From: Solanum dulcamara | Lineage: Eukaryota; Streptophyta; Magnoliopsida; Solanales; Solanaceae | DNA length: 64,000 bases | Assembly (NCBI RefSeq): GCF_947179165.1 | Contig: NC_077240.1 | Location: forward strand, 689,501 to 753,500 | Reading direction: 5' to 3' | Shown: piece after piece, positions 53,652 through 64,000 of the stretch | Layout: every line of letters begins with the position of its first letter | Numbering within the stretch: the stretch's first letter is position 1 | The notes under the pieces: generated by a model | The model's input: the letters and a program-made list of their open reading frames with translations, nothing else | What the model was told of the DNA's origin: nothing | Databases searched by the model: none | Translations under genes and position numbers: made by a program

Positions 53652-56600
53652 CTAGCAAAGGACATCCCTGATTTTGTGGCTTGAATTATAGGTATCAAAC
53701 CAGCTTATCATCATGGTAGGTATAATTGCTATCAACTGCACAAAACATTTGACGAAATTACTAATGTATTAATAATATTAAAAATATTTACACTATCAGA
53801 TCAATTAATAAGTAAAGAATCGGAGTTAAAACGAACAAGAAGGAGGTTAACATATATATGTTAAACTAAATTAATAAGTTTAGTGCTTACCCAAGGAAGG
53901 CCGATACAAAACATACTAAAACCAGGATAATTAAATGGAGCTCTCTCAGATAAGAAAAGATCTATAAACATATGAATTGAATATTGTTAGTTTGACAATC
54001 AAATACGTACTGTAAATTTATATCAAATTAACACGATTAATTTTATATAGTTTAACAACTTAATTACCTGTCAAAGGACTAAATATAAATGGAGAGAGAA
54101 TGTTTGCAAAGGAGGTTATGCCAGAAATGCACCCTTGAGCAATTCCCTACCAGGTTGGAAAAAAAAAATTAAAAAAATCATTCACTAATATAGCAAGTTA
54201 TTTGTCTTATTTTTCTGGTCACTAATTCCATTTATATGGAAAGTGACATGTAATTATCTTTTAAGTAATATTTATATTGTATAATTCTTTTATATTGTCA
54301 ATGTCTAGAAGTTTAAACTCGTATTATCATAATGATACATGTCGCTAATGAAAAATATATATGTTTATTACCTGTTCGTTTGGTCCAACTTGTTTTGAAA
54401 CTATGCTTTGTAACTAAATTGGATAAAACACTTATCATTAATTTTCAACTATATATGATAAAATAAATCAACAAATTGATTATTATTTTCTGAAGTAAAC
54501 AAGAGAAAACTTACAGCTGGTTTTGCTAAATAAAGAAACATGGGAAACAAAGCGACTAAATAAGGAACCTGAAATATATATATATATATATATATCATGA
54601 AAAATTGTGATAAATATAAAAAAAATAAAGATCTTTGAATTGGAAAATAGTTTTGTGAAGTTCAAAGGTTTAGCTTTACCCAAGTTGCCCATGCAATGCT
54701 ATCTATTAGCATCTGCAAAATAGTGAGAAAATTAAGTCCCATCATAATACATCCAAATAGAAAAGTTTAAAGAAAATATAAATCAATTAATTGTCAAATT
54801 AGTTTGAATCGACTATATAATTATTTGAGTGTGTTTGGTATGATAGAAGTCTATTTCCGTTGAAAATATTCTTTTTTGAAAATGTATGAAAATATTTTCG
54901 AAGAAAAAATGAGAAATTACAGGAATTAGCAGAAGATACATACATTGCTAAAACCAGCTATGAGTGCCAAAGAAAGTATTGTCTCCTCTCCAATTATTGG
55001 AGCCAACTTGGGCATTAAGATTAACTGCTCCAAAAAAGAAAGAAAAAAATTATTGTAAGAACAATTAAAAACTTAGTACATGAAATCAATCAATTAAGTT
55101 GATTTATGTTTTTCTAAAAAAAAAAATTGAACATGTACTTGAGAAAATGTTGCCCCGCCGTAGCAAATAAGCATTAGGACAGCAAAATTGTCTTTATTGT
55201 ATTGAAATCGAGCCCTTAAGAAGTACTACAAAAAATAATAATACAAAATAAAAATGTTAGTTGTGAGGTTATTAATCTATGCAATTGACAATTTTAGAGA
55301 GCTAGAGTTACCAACTTACCAAAAATGGAGTCTGTGCTCCTCCCTCACCAAGACCATACAAGAATGAAATAAATGTTGCCAATAAAATTGTGGTGCTGCA
55401 AAAATAAAAATTAAATTAAATAAATCTTAGAAAAATGCACGAGTTGATTGATTCTTTTTATTTTAATTTTTTGAAGTAACAAGCAAAAGAACAGTCAATC
55501 CATGATATGCCGAACTATTATTTTGGGTTAGTCTTTAACTTATGTCCTTGATAAGTCGTAATAAAAATAAAATCATTGGAAATAAATATATATTTTAGTA
55601 TTATAACATTTTTTAAATTATAATCCTCATTAATTTAATTTCAAAATAACTTATACCATAAGTTAAGTTGTTGACAAAAAAATTAAAGACCAATCTATTT
55701 TATCAACAAAAAGTTAAACCGACAATTAGTGGAATTGTCTTTTTCAAACTTTTTATCAATTGTCTTTTCAAAATTCAAAAGTTGGGGTTAAGTGGTATCA
55801 TTTCATTAATGCATAACGAAAGTCTTTTCTTTTATAAAAAAAAAAGTGGGCACTCTTTCCATGTGTTTATGTTGAATTATTTTTACCTACCAAATGATTG
55901 AATCTCAATAAATAAGAAAAATAAAAGATAGAGTAGTAATATGTAGGTACAAGGCCACCCATCTTACCTACTCTTGAGCAAGGAAATAATTTGATAAAAT
56001 GGTGGAGTATTTATTGGACTCAGCGTTTTCTCTGAGGAGTCACTTTCAGATTCATTAGCTAAAATGGGTTGATTCAGAGCATTGTACTTCTTATTAACGT
56101 GAGGAGTTGTGTCCTTTAGGAATATTGTCATGTATAACGCCGCAGCTGATGAAGAAATTGATGACACCTTCACTCCCAACAACCAAAAAAAAAAATTACA
56201 AGAAATTATAACATAAACTAAAAAGCAAAAGTTAATTAGTCATAACTAGAAATTATAAGAGTTCAGCCAACCAGAAATATTTGAGCAGTCGATAGGAAAC
56301 GAACAGCAAAGGTAGAGCATACAAATGCAGCAGAACCTACACCTGTCACAATTCCGATAGCAGAAGCGCGCTTGTCCTCTGACATGCAATCGGCCTGATT
56401 TAATAAAAAAAGGGAATTCAAAATTTAGAGTCGATAAAATCTATAGTTAATATGAAATCATAAACTGAGGTCAAATATTACCGCATAAGCAATGGGGAGG
56501 CATTGAATGCCGATATCGCTGATCATGCCAGTCAAGGTCCTTATGACATAGTATGCATAAAAATAGTTTGTTGTCCTCCTGTATGCCATTATTACTTTAA

Positions 56601-57067
56601 AAATTTGAACAAATTAGGTACTATTAATTGTTTGTTCAAAAATGTACCAAGACGCAATTTGACATAATTTGAATTTCTGACTCCGAATGACAAGATTTAC
56701 CTGAAGGAAAAATCAAGAGAGTGACAGGAATTGTGAGCAAAGCTTTCCTTCCATATACATCAGATAGATTTCCAATCAGCGGCATCAACAACATTGATCC
56801 TAATCCCATAATCTACAGTAATCTTCTAGTAACATATGAATCATAGAATATTTTTCAATATAGAAAATAGAAGAATTGGTATGAATTGATTCGCCTACTT
56901 ACAGCTTGCTGGAAACCAGAGAGATAAATAGCAAGAGAGCACTTGTCTTGAGAAGGACAAATTGCGTCCATAGTGATATCAGTAATTGCTGGAGCCACCA
57001 CATTTAAAGCAAAATTTGACAGAAATACTGTCACAAATAAGTGTTTCAAACTGCTAATATTATCCAT
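53652..57067 (-). CDS. MFS transporter, HIAT1/tetracycline-transporter-like, 13 exons
   Basis: A membrane transporter of the major facilitator superfamily; substrate unknown. Exons on the minus strand: 57067-56903, 56812-56701, 56594-56482, 56394-56272, 56167-55968, 55395-55320, 55225-55139, 55024-54944, 54712-54680, 54568-54515, 54146-54068, 53961-53891, 53735-53652. All have GT..AG borders and join in phase, giving 425 aa. The start is MDNISSLKHLFVTVFLSNFA in a first hydrophobic segment. The MFS signature between helices 2 and 3 reads PLIGNLSDVYGRKALL. Further segments: FYAYYVIRTLTGMISDIGIQ, ADCMSEDKRASAIGIVTGVG, a central loop with NESESDSSEKT, SFLYGLGEGGAQTPF, and a last helix near VPYLVALFPMFLYLAKPA followed by GIAQGCISGITSFANILSPF. 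It resembles the small Arabidopsis group around At2g16990. The length is a little short of the family's roughly 410-460 aa range but no helix seems lost. Confidence 0.9.
54573..54595. repeat. (TA)n microsatellite in MFS intron 9
   Basis: About eleven TA units directly upstream (on the gene strand) of the exon 10 acceptor TTTCAG. It may vary in length between accessions. Confidence 0.85.
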
Positions 57068-57150
57068 ATTATGCTCTGCTTCAAGTGTTTATCTTTCTAA
57101 TAGAATTCTGTCATAGCTTTCTATTCAAACAACATAGAGTTGGTTTGTTG

Positions 57151-57158
57151 CTTTTATA
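57151..57158 (-). promoter_or_regulatory. TATA box of the MFS gene
   Basis: The minus strand reads tataaaag 84 bases before the start codon at 57067, a spacing that would put transcription start about 50 bases before the ATG. Confidence 0.5.
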
Positions 57159-57159
57159 G

Positions 57160-59470
57160 GAACTTCAATCATTATGTCTAACTTATTGGTATGTTTGGTG
57201 AAAATGATAATGGATTAAGATACCTTTAAAGCCAATAAGCCTTATCCTACTGACAATTATAGATAGTCAAAAAGTATATATTTGTAATAGTTTGATCTTT
57301 TTATGTTAGCACATTGGTCTAAATATATTCCTATCAGTTAATATTTTAGACCAGAAATGCTCATATTATTACTTAATTGTGTTGGTAATTCGGATGAATC
57401 ATCTTGTGCAAATTATCTTTTCATATGCTACCAACCTCTAACTAACACAGCTTTTAAGTATTATGCACTATGATGGAACCTTTGAACTGCCCATCATTAG
57501 TTGGACTAGAATAATGGTATATTGGATTATTAATTCTGCCTGTTTACTTTCTTTATTAATTTTAAATTAGATTACTTGCAAATGCTATCCTCACTCGGAC
57601 CAAAATAAAACTTTTACTTGTTCAAATAACAATTAAGGTGACCACACAACTAAACCTAGAGCAGAATATATGGGTTGGCCCAATTAAGACAAAATCTTGT
57701 CACAAAAGATGTTTTCATGAAAATAATTTTGTTGAACATAAAATTTCAACGAAACGGAATAGCTTTTGAAAGCGAATAAATAGTCGTTTCATAGAAAAAT
57801 TTATGATTTTGTAATTTTTTTATTTACATAATTTTTAAAATATAATTTTGCATTAATCTTTTGACTTTATAAATACAATTATTGACAAAAATTTTAAATG
57901 TGAAGATTTTTCCTTTGCCTATTGCCTTCTTTTGAAGTTGAGTTTTGGGCTTTTTCAAATAGAATTTTCATCCTCCTTGGACCATTGCCAGTGGCTTCTT
58001 GGGTTGTCTAGTTCATTTTTCCATTCCTGTAGTCCCACATAATAATCTAATGGGGGCCTAAATACTAGAACACCTATAGTACTGTTGAAAAAAATATCTT
58101 ACTATTCATTTGTAGGGGTGACAAAATCAGCTTAAAAATTTATGATCTGCCTAATTTGTTGAGGTTTGAACGGGTTAACAACATGCTTATTTCATAAATT
58201 GGGCTCGCTTTGATTTGCTTAGTTCAGTTCATTTCAAAATTTATGATATTTTCTTTTTGTCCTCTCATGAAAATTTGACAGATTTCTAATTAGTCAATTT
58301 ACATCCTCATTTTGTCAATAGTAGTTTTTATACTTTCTCTTGAAGAATTAATTTGGCACATTGAGTCACCCGTTTCACGTTAAGTTTTCATAGATGACAA
58401 TGACTACACAACCAAAGAACGCGATGAAGTGGATAGGGTTTCTAGTTTTTTAACAAAAGTTTTTAAATTCGAGCTCTGAATATGAATTTTTTTTTTATAT
58501 AAAGTATTTTTCCTTGATATTAATTAACTAAATTATGTTACGGAAGAAAAATTGATCAATTTTTTTATATAGCAAATTAAGACCTTTTACCGTTCTAAAA
58601 TGACATGTGAATTTTCTTTCAAATTTCTGGTAAGAATTTGTAGGATCATTACTACGTTAATAACACTAATATCAACAATTGATGACATTAATTGTGTCAT
58701 GTATCTTCTCCGTTTTATATTACTTGACCCTTGTTGATTTGATAAATTTACTTTAAAAGTTCTAATGAAATGTTATTTAGCTAAATTAACTTTATTAATG
58801 GTGCTTTAAATTTGACTACTACTACTACTTGATGTAGTTATTTATACTAAAAGTAATATCGAGAAAAAAATAATAAAACTCTCCTAATTTACTAGAAAGG
58901 ACAATTAAAATGATATATTCATATCTGTCATAAAGGCAAAATAAAATGAAACGCACAACGTATTTTATTTCAATTTACAAGTGAACTGCTAATTGATATA
59001 TTAGCCTTTGTCAAGAACTTTTAAATTCAATTTTAGTCGAAGGTAAATTTAAAATTTGAATTTTAGGCGTTCAAATTTTAGGATAGCGACTTCAACTAAT
59101 ATTATTGGGTTCAAAATTTAAATTCATACACTACATCTAGATCATTTTACCTGTCAGCCTCATTAAAAATAAATAATCCATATTGTTTGTTATTTTAGAA
59201 ATAAAGACGTAATTAATTATTTGTTTTCATCTTTATTATTGGTCATAAATATGGGATTATATTAATTTGATGCAAAAAAAGTAATTAAATTAAAAAAATA
59301 ATAAATAAAAATAATTTCTTTCCAAGTGGTGTACAAGAAAAATTGACAAATAAAATAGATCAAAAAAGTACTATATATTTAAAGTTTACATACATAAAAT
59401 TTGTTTTAAAGCTATTAAATTTGGTGAAACTTATAGCACTCAACCTCGGTGCCTCCGACTGACTTTGCAA
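57160..59470. other. Intergenic DNA, no gene seen
   Basis: AT-rich and without open frames of interest on either strand. No RNA gene or recognised repeat could be supported. Confidence 0.4.
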
Positions 59471-59490
59471 CAATAATAGCATAATAGGAG

Positions 59491-59612
59491 ATTTTTTTTT
59501 TTTTTTTTTTGGAGGATTTATAGTATTTCCACACTTCCCCTCTAGTGTGACTCGAACCCAGGATCTACCGGTCGTGGGTGGAGGTGCTTAACCAACTGAG
59601 CAATCCTCACTT
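59491..59612 (-). mobile_element. tRNA-derived SINE with poly(A) end
   Basis: On the minus strand it starts 'gaggattgctcagttggtta', an A-box-containing tRNA-like head, then 'gatcctgggttcgagtcaca' with a clear B-box, then 'aatactataaatcctcc' and a run of about 21 A (T on the plus strand from 59492). Length about 120 bases. This is the design of a young poly(A)-type plant SINE. Target duplication not found. Confidence 0.75.
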
Positions 59613-60560
59613 GTCAGCACTACGTCAATGTCGTGTCATAAATTATAATATTTTATATCTTTTTATTTTATTTTTTATTAACTATATTTGACACTAATTA
59701 ATTAAAAAAAAAACTCCCTAATAATTACATAATCTTCATCATTAAATTCCACCCACTTCATCTCTCATCTCACAAGAAAAGCCACTTTCACTATCTATTC
59801 TTTGTTCTTCATCATCACTATATCACCTTCAATTCTTCTTCTTCACTCACCACAAAATATCACCACCACCATTATCAAAAATCTAAATATAGAGCATACA
59901 ATCTTTATTTGTTACAAAAAAATCATGATTTTCTCATCAACCCCATTAACTCAAAGTTCAATTCTTTATGAATTTGAGTTAGATTTCTTCTTCTTTTTTT
60001 TTTTTTTCTGAAAAAAATAAATCAAGATTCAAAATGGAGAATAAATAGAGGAAAAATAAAGGTAGGATATGTAGGTTCCAAAGATATTTGAAAATTCAAT
60101 GGCGACAGCGACAGTGGAAAAAGAAAGATTTTTCGATTTTATTTCGTTGTCTCACACTTTCAGATTGTGGTGAAAAATAAAGAATAAAGAAAAAGAGGAT
60201 AATGAATGGGGTGTGAAGAAGAAGAGGAGGGGATGGTGGAGTTATTTTGATTTTTAATTTTTTTTTATTTTAAATTTAATATGACACACTATATTTTATT
60301 TTATTTTTGCCACATAAATTTTAGGGGTAAATAAATTAACTTTTAAATAATAAAAGTGTATAATATATCTTTATAATAATTTAAGCGTGTAATTAATTTT
60401 TGAAAATAAGTTCAAAAGAGAATCTATACATTTTTCCGTTAAAAATAAATAAATAAGGGTAAAGGAAAGAAAATGTGAAAAGATTAAAAGATGAAGGGTA
60501 AAAACTCATCAACTAAATGAGTTACTAAAATTTATTAATTGTCAACTCACAACTCACCAG
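59613..60560. repeat. MITE-like or repeat-derived stretch
   Basis: Includes a pyrimidine-rich piece with CATCATCACC words (59750-59880) followed by a purine-rich piece with GAAGAAG words (60110-60240), partly complementary to each other, flanked by AT-rich sequences. It may be one non-autonomous element with subterminal inverted repeats. No coding frame. Confidence 0.35.
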
Positions 60561-61080
60561 GAGGAGTGTATCGGTCGGTTCGGTTTTAAATATTATCAAT
60601 TTGATTTATTAATTTTTGATTTGTAAATACGTTAAACCAATAACCAAATCAATAAGATATTTGTTATCGATTTTCAATTTATCGATTTTAGATCTTTTAT
60701 AGTTCGATTTTCGATTTAACTGATAAGTAAAACTTTTAAAATAAATATACGAATTCTAGATCCATCGTCGTTGCAACTTGCAAACTTTTGCAACTGAACC
60801 TAAAGTGGCAAAGCCTAAAGGATAAATATTAAAATATTAAATAGTATTATATAGTGATTAACTTATTATATATTTATAGTAATATTTTTTGTTTGATATT
60901 TGTGTATGAGTAAAAAACTAAAAATTAAATTAGTAAACTATTATAATCTTAATGGGTTATCGCTTTACCCAATAACTCAATATTATAAAATTAATATCGA
61001 ACCGATAATCCAATAATTATTTTTTATAAGACCATTAAATAACCGTTAATCCAGTGACAATAAACCAATAAAAAAAGAAT
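60561..61080. repeat. MITE-like repeat with 'cggttcggtttt' type end
   Basis: The left end reads 'tatcggtcggttcggtttta' and the sequence that follows alternates 'aaccaataaccaaatca' and 'ttatcgattttcgattt' words; the right part (60960-61080) has 'ttaatatcgaaccgataatc' and 'accgttaatcc', inverted forms of the left end. This arrangement fits a common Solanaceae MITE group. Borders are not exact. Confidence 0.5.
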
Positions 61081-62400
61081 GATTTCTTTTATTTTTTGGT
61101 ATTATTTTAATTATTGCTTTCTATGTGACATATTTAAAGCATAAAATTAAAAAATATTTTGATATATTTAATATAATTTTAATTAAAAACTATTTCAAAA
61201 TTTTATTTATTTTTTTAAATTCAATTTTAAGTTAATTAAATTATTCTTTTAAAAATAGAGAATATATTATTATTTCGCGAATAAAGAAGATATGTTCTCG
61301 ATAACTTTCGACCAACAATCAGAATAAATACCAAAAATACAAAAGCACCATAAAATTACTTTAATTAAAAAAGAAAAAAGAAAAACAAGTTTGGAATAAG
61401 AAAAGGAAACAATAAAAAGATAGTGGATCTGCTTTATAATTTTGCCTGAAAAAGTTAACAAAGTATGTCAACAGTTGTCAATCTTACAAAGACAGATCAC
61501 ATACATTTGTTTTTACCTCGAATATTTGAACATAGTTTTATACTTTATTTAGTTTCTCCCAAAATAGTTGACATATCCTTCTTGTAGGTGCTCTTAAAAC
61601 TGTGTGATATTATTCTTATGAAATTTACAATTAAAAAAGATATATTTACCAAATCGCTTTATTGCTTATTTTTAATTCAATTTTCTTCCCAATAAATTTT
61701 AAGTGGGATTCAATAAAAGTAAAATGGAGATAGTGTCATAAAATAGTTGTCAAATAAGAGCATGTGACATTTTTTTGAACAAGCTAAAAATGAAAGTATA
61801 TCACATAAATTCTAATAATGGGAGTAGTTTCTATGACTTTTAAGATGGCACAAAAGTTATTCACTTTTTCTAAAGGCGGAATATATAACCATGTCTTTTA
61901 ATTTGATTTTATTTGATATTTTAGTCTTTTAATTTTGGGTATGTATAACTAAACACTTCAATTTATATAAATTGAATAAATAGGCACACACGTCCTACAC
62001 GACATAATAATGTAGGACACAAAATTACTATAGATATTAACTAAAGTCAAGTTGAAAGACACGTTTATGTATTATCTCTTTTCTAAAATAATTTTCACTT
62101 TATTATGAAGTTGGTATTTGATCATGAAAATTTATATTACAAAAGTTCCAATTGCTTATGTTTACTCGCTTCAATACTCGTTCCATATCAAAATATTTAT
62201 CAATTTTTGCTTTTCGAGACTTAAATTATTTGAATTTTTGATGATTAATATTTTAAAATATATTTTCTCACAATATGAAGAAAATAATAACTTATAAAAA
62301 TTCTTATTTATTTTTTAAATATTTAAATATTTATTTTTTAAAATATTATATTTATCTAATTTAGTTCAAAATATACAAAAGTTAAAATATGGCATAGCAT
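61081..62400. other. AT-rich intergenic DNA
   Basis: No gene. The part from about 61870 to 62090 (including acacacgtcctacacgacat) resembles another MITE-like repeat but could not be bordered. Confidence 0.35.
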
Positions 62401-62414
62401 GTCTTCCCTAAATA
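62401..62414. repeat. SINE target-site duplication, left copy
   Basis: GTCTTCCCTAAATA directly before the SINE; repeated without change at 62565-62578. Confidence 0.9.
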
Positions 62415-62564
62415 CCAACAGGGTTGTGGTGCAGTGGTGGAAGCCTTGAGTGGGAAGAAAATTTTATTAGTAGCGTCCCTTTCGAATAAGCTCTGCAATA
62501 CGCGATTCAAATTTAATCAGGGCTCTACGAGCTCCAAATACCGAATAGAAAATCAAAAAAAAAA
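62415..62564 (+). mobile_element. tRNA-derived SINE with intact target duplication
   Basis: The 150-base element begins ccaacagggttgtggtgcag (A-box), carries 'gcgattcaaatttaatcag' (B-box) about 75 bases later, and ends in 'aatcaaaaaaaaaa'. The 14-bp duplication on both sides is perfect. The promoter boxes suggest RNA polymerase III transcription. Confidence 0.85.
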
Positions 62565-62578
62565 GTCTTCCCTAAATA

Positions 62579-63540
62579 ATCTTGGTAAATCAAATTTTAC
62601 CATCAACAAGTTGGGATGAGAGGGCACTTATCCCTCAACATCAACAAGCTGTCACCCATATGAATATGGAGCCCTACCCACTATTCTAAACTTTGAATTT
62701 TCCTTTTAAAAAGTACAACAATGGAGTAATCCTTAGTGGGATAAGTGCAAAATCCCACTGGACTTGAGATATTTCGATTTTGCTTATTTAAATATATCAT
62801 ATAAAATACAAAACCTTTTACAAACGCATATAAAATATCATTAAATTAAACTTTGATTTCGAGTGTTATTCAATATCCATGCTTGACCAAAAGAGAGAAA
62901 AGGACAAAATGTACCACGCGCTGCCCTTTAAAACTCAAGAATAACAGTAAGCACATGAAATTGAGACATCACTTTATTAATTTTATTCTTATTTAATGTA
63001 AACTATGAAAATTTTAAATTCTCAAATACTAAAAAATAATAATTAGTATTTGGGTCAAATATTCTATTGGATTTTTTTTAAAAAAAATCAAAATTTTTAC
63101 ATTTTATAAAAACACTTATTATTTATAATTTTGAAATGAATTTTAGTTTAAATTCATTGTACAAAATTTATATATATATATATATTTATATAATTTTGAT
63201 CCAAGCATGTTCTCCAAAATTACTTTCAATTATAAATAATAATAATAATAGTTTTCCGTATGCAAATCAATAATATTTTTTTTTGTTTTCTTCCTTTTTT
63301 TAGATTTATATTAACGGTATTCACTGTTTTAATTTTTCATAAAATATATTAATTATAAAATAATAATACAATTTATGAATATTTTTAATAATTAATTTTA
63401 AAACAGTGTAAATCATATCATCAAACGGTATAGTCAAATACAAATTTGATCCATAAATAATTTATAAAAAATATTTAAAAATGTAAGGCCAAAACACTCA
63501 TAAAAAAAATAAAGAGATCTCAAAAATAAAATAAATATAG
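62579..63540. other. Intergenic DNA upstream of SMT2
   Basis: AT-rich; a TA microsatellite at about 63171-63186. No gene or repeat family recognised. Confidence 0.4.
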
Positions 63541-63552
63541 GGAGTTATGTTT

Positions 63553-63570
63553 GACGTGTCATTACGTGTC
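63553..63570 (+). promoter_or_regulatory. Paired ACGTGTC elements upstream of SMT2
   Basis: Two copies of ACGTGTC, 10 bases apart (63554 and 63564), lie about 100 bases before the start codon. This word is a G-box/ABRE-type site for bZIP factors. A weak TATA-like cataaaaag at about 63593 sits between them and the ATG at 63667. Confidence 0.45.
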
Positions 63571-63666
63571 TATGAATCTCCGCACGCTGTTTCCATAAAA
63601 AGAGCCCACTCCTTTATCACGCTCCACTTTGCTCTCTCACTTTCCCTCTTTCCGCTTCCCACCCAA

Positions 63667-64000
63667 ATGGATTCTCTCACTCTCATTTGTACCGCCGCTC
63701 TTCTCGCCGCCGGCGGACTCTACTGGTTCGTTTGCTTTTTTGGCTCCGCCGAGGTCAAGGGTAAACGTGCCGTCCAACTTACCGGCGGCTCCATCGACAA
63801 AGAGAATGTCCAAGACAACTATAAACAGTACTGGTCTTTCTTCCGCCGCCCTAAGGAAATCGAAACCGCCGATAAGGTTCCCGTATTCGTAGATACTTTC
63901 TATAATCTCGTCACTGATATTTACGAATGGGGTTGGGGTCAGTCATTTCACTTTTCCCCTTCTCTCCCTGGCAAATCTAACCGTGAGGCTACTCGTATTC
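63667..64000 (+). CDS. SMT2: Sterol C-24 methyltransferase, SMT2 type (5' end, cut by window)
   Basis: The enzyme adds the second methyl group at C-24 of the sterol side chain (24-methylenelophenol to 24-ethylidenelophenol), steering plant sterols toward sitosterol; it sits in the ER membrane. The visible 111 codons read MDSLTLICTAALLAAGGLYW (membrane anchor), then GKRAVQLTGGSI, VQDNYKQYWSFFRRPKEIET, VPVFVDTFYNLVTDIYEWGW and GQSFHFSPSLPGKSNREATRI, following the SMT2 group closely and including the YEWGWGQSFHFSP sterol-binding segment of all SMTs. The S-adenosylmethionine-binding motifs lie beyond the window. The frame is open to the last base and G/C-rich, with no intron, as in other plant SMT2 genes. 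The unrelated frame at 63629-63892 overlaps it and is a shadow. Confidence 0.93.
   Translation, partial: MDSLTLICTAALLAAGGLYWFVCFFGSAEVKGKRAVQLTGGSIDKENVQDNYKQYWSFFRRPKEIETADKVPVFVDTFYNLVTDIYEWGWGQSFHFSPSLPGKSNREATRI

Noticed and set aside
54483..54692. 69-codon minus-strand frame in the MFS gene
   Set aside because: It crosses an intron including the TA repeat; the real exons 9 and 10 are in other phases.
63629..63892. 87-codon frame overlapping the SMT2 start
   Set aside because: Out of frame with the SMT2 coding sequence, which is clearly conserved.

Overview
The window is plant nuclear DNA, most likely from a Solanaceae species close to Solanum. The evidence is GT..AG-spliced genes with plant-type products, large introns in AT-rich DNA, and repeats typical of that family: Au-type SINEs with (TTG)n tails, TS-like SINEs, tRNA-derived SINEs, a Ty1/copia element and an RTE-type LINE. 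The genus is inferred from general knowledge of these repeats, not from a search.

Layout. 1-3.3 kb is intergenic and holds a decayed piece of mitochondrial DNA (trnP end plus a broken cox2). 3363-23506 (+) is the complete checkpoint kinase gene ATR: 15 coding exons joined in phase give about 2727 aa. Its intron 12 is 5.3 kb and contains a long inverted repeat around a SINE, a MITE, and a complete RTE-type LINE with an open 982-aa ORF and a perfect 38-bp target-site duplication. Intron 14 holds an older LINE fragment and a SINE. 23.5-32.6 kb is intergenic with a PIF/Harbinger transposase relic, a palindromic minisatellite and two tandem duplications.

32621-44708 (+) is a WD40 gene of the DCAF8 type (five coding exons, about 493 aa). 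Its intron 1 carries a complete, very young copia element (LTRs of 491 bp with one difference seen by eye, TSD GTTAT). Its last intron carries further repeats and a strongly acidic open frame. 46.0-52.9 kb is a decayed tandem cluster of three A1-type aspartic protease copies, one of them split by a 1.47-kb LTR-like insertion with its own 5-bp duplication. 53652-57067 (-) is a complete 13-exon MFS transporter gene of the HIAT1/tetracycline-transporter-like type (425 aa). 57.1-63.5 kb is AT-rich intergenic DNA with SINEs and MITE-like repeats. At 63667 the 5' end of a sterol C-24 methyltransferase gene (SMT2 type) starts and runs off the window.

The four real genes (ATR, DCAF8-like, MFS transporter, SMT2) are ordinary single plant genes with unrelated roles: DNA damage signalling, CUL4 ubiquitin ligase substrate reception, membrane transport and sterol synthesis. 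They do not form an operon or cluster. I found no convincing new multi-gene system. The most notable signals are the intact LINE and foldback inside ATR, the young copia element inside the DCAF8-like gene, the acidic exon-like frame with a second copy of part of it 4.6 kb away, and the palindromic minisatellite at 28.6 kb.
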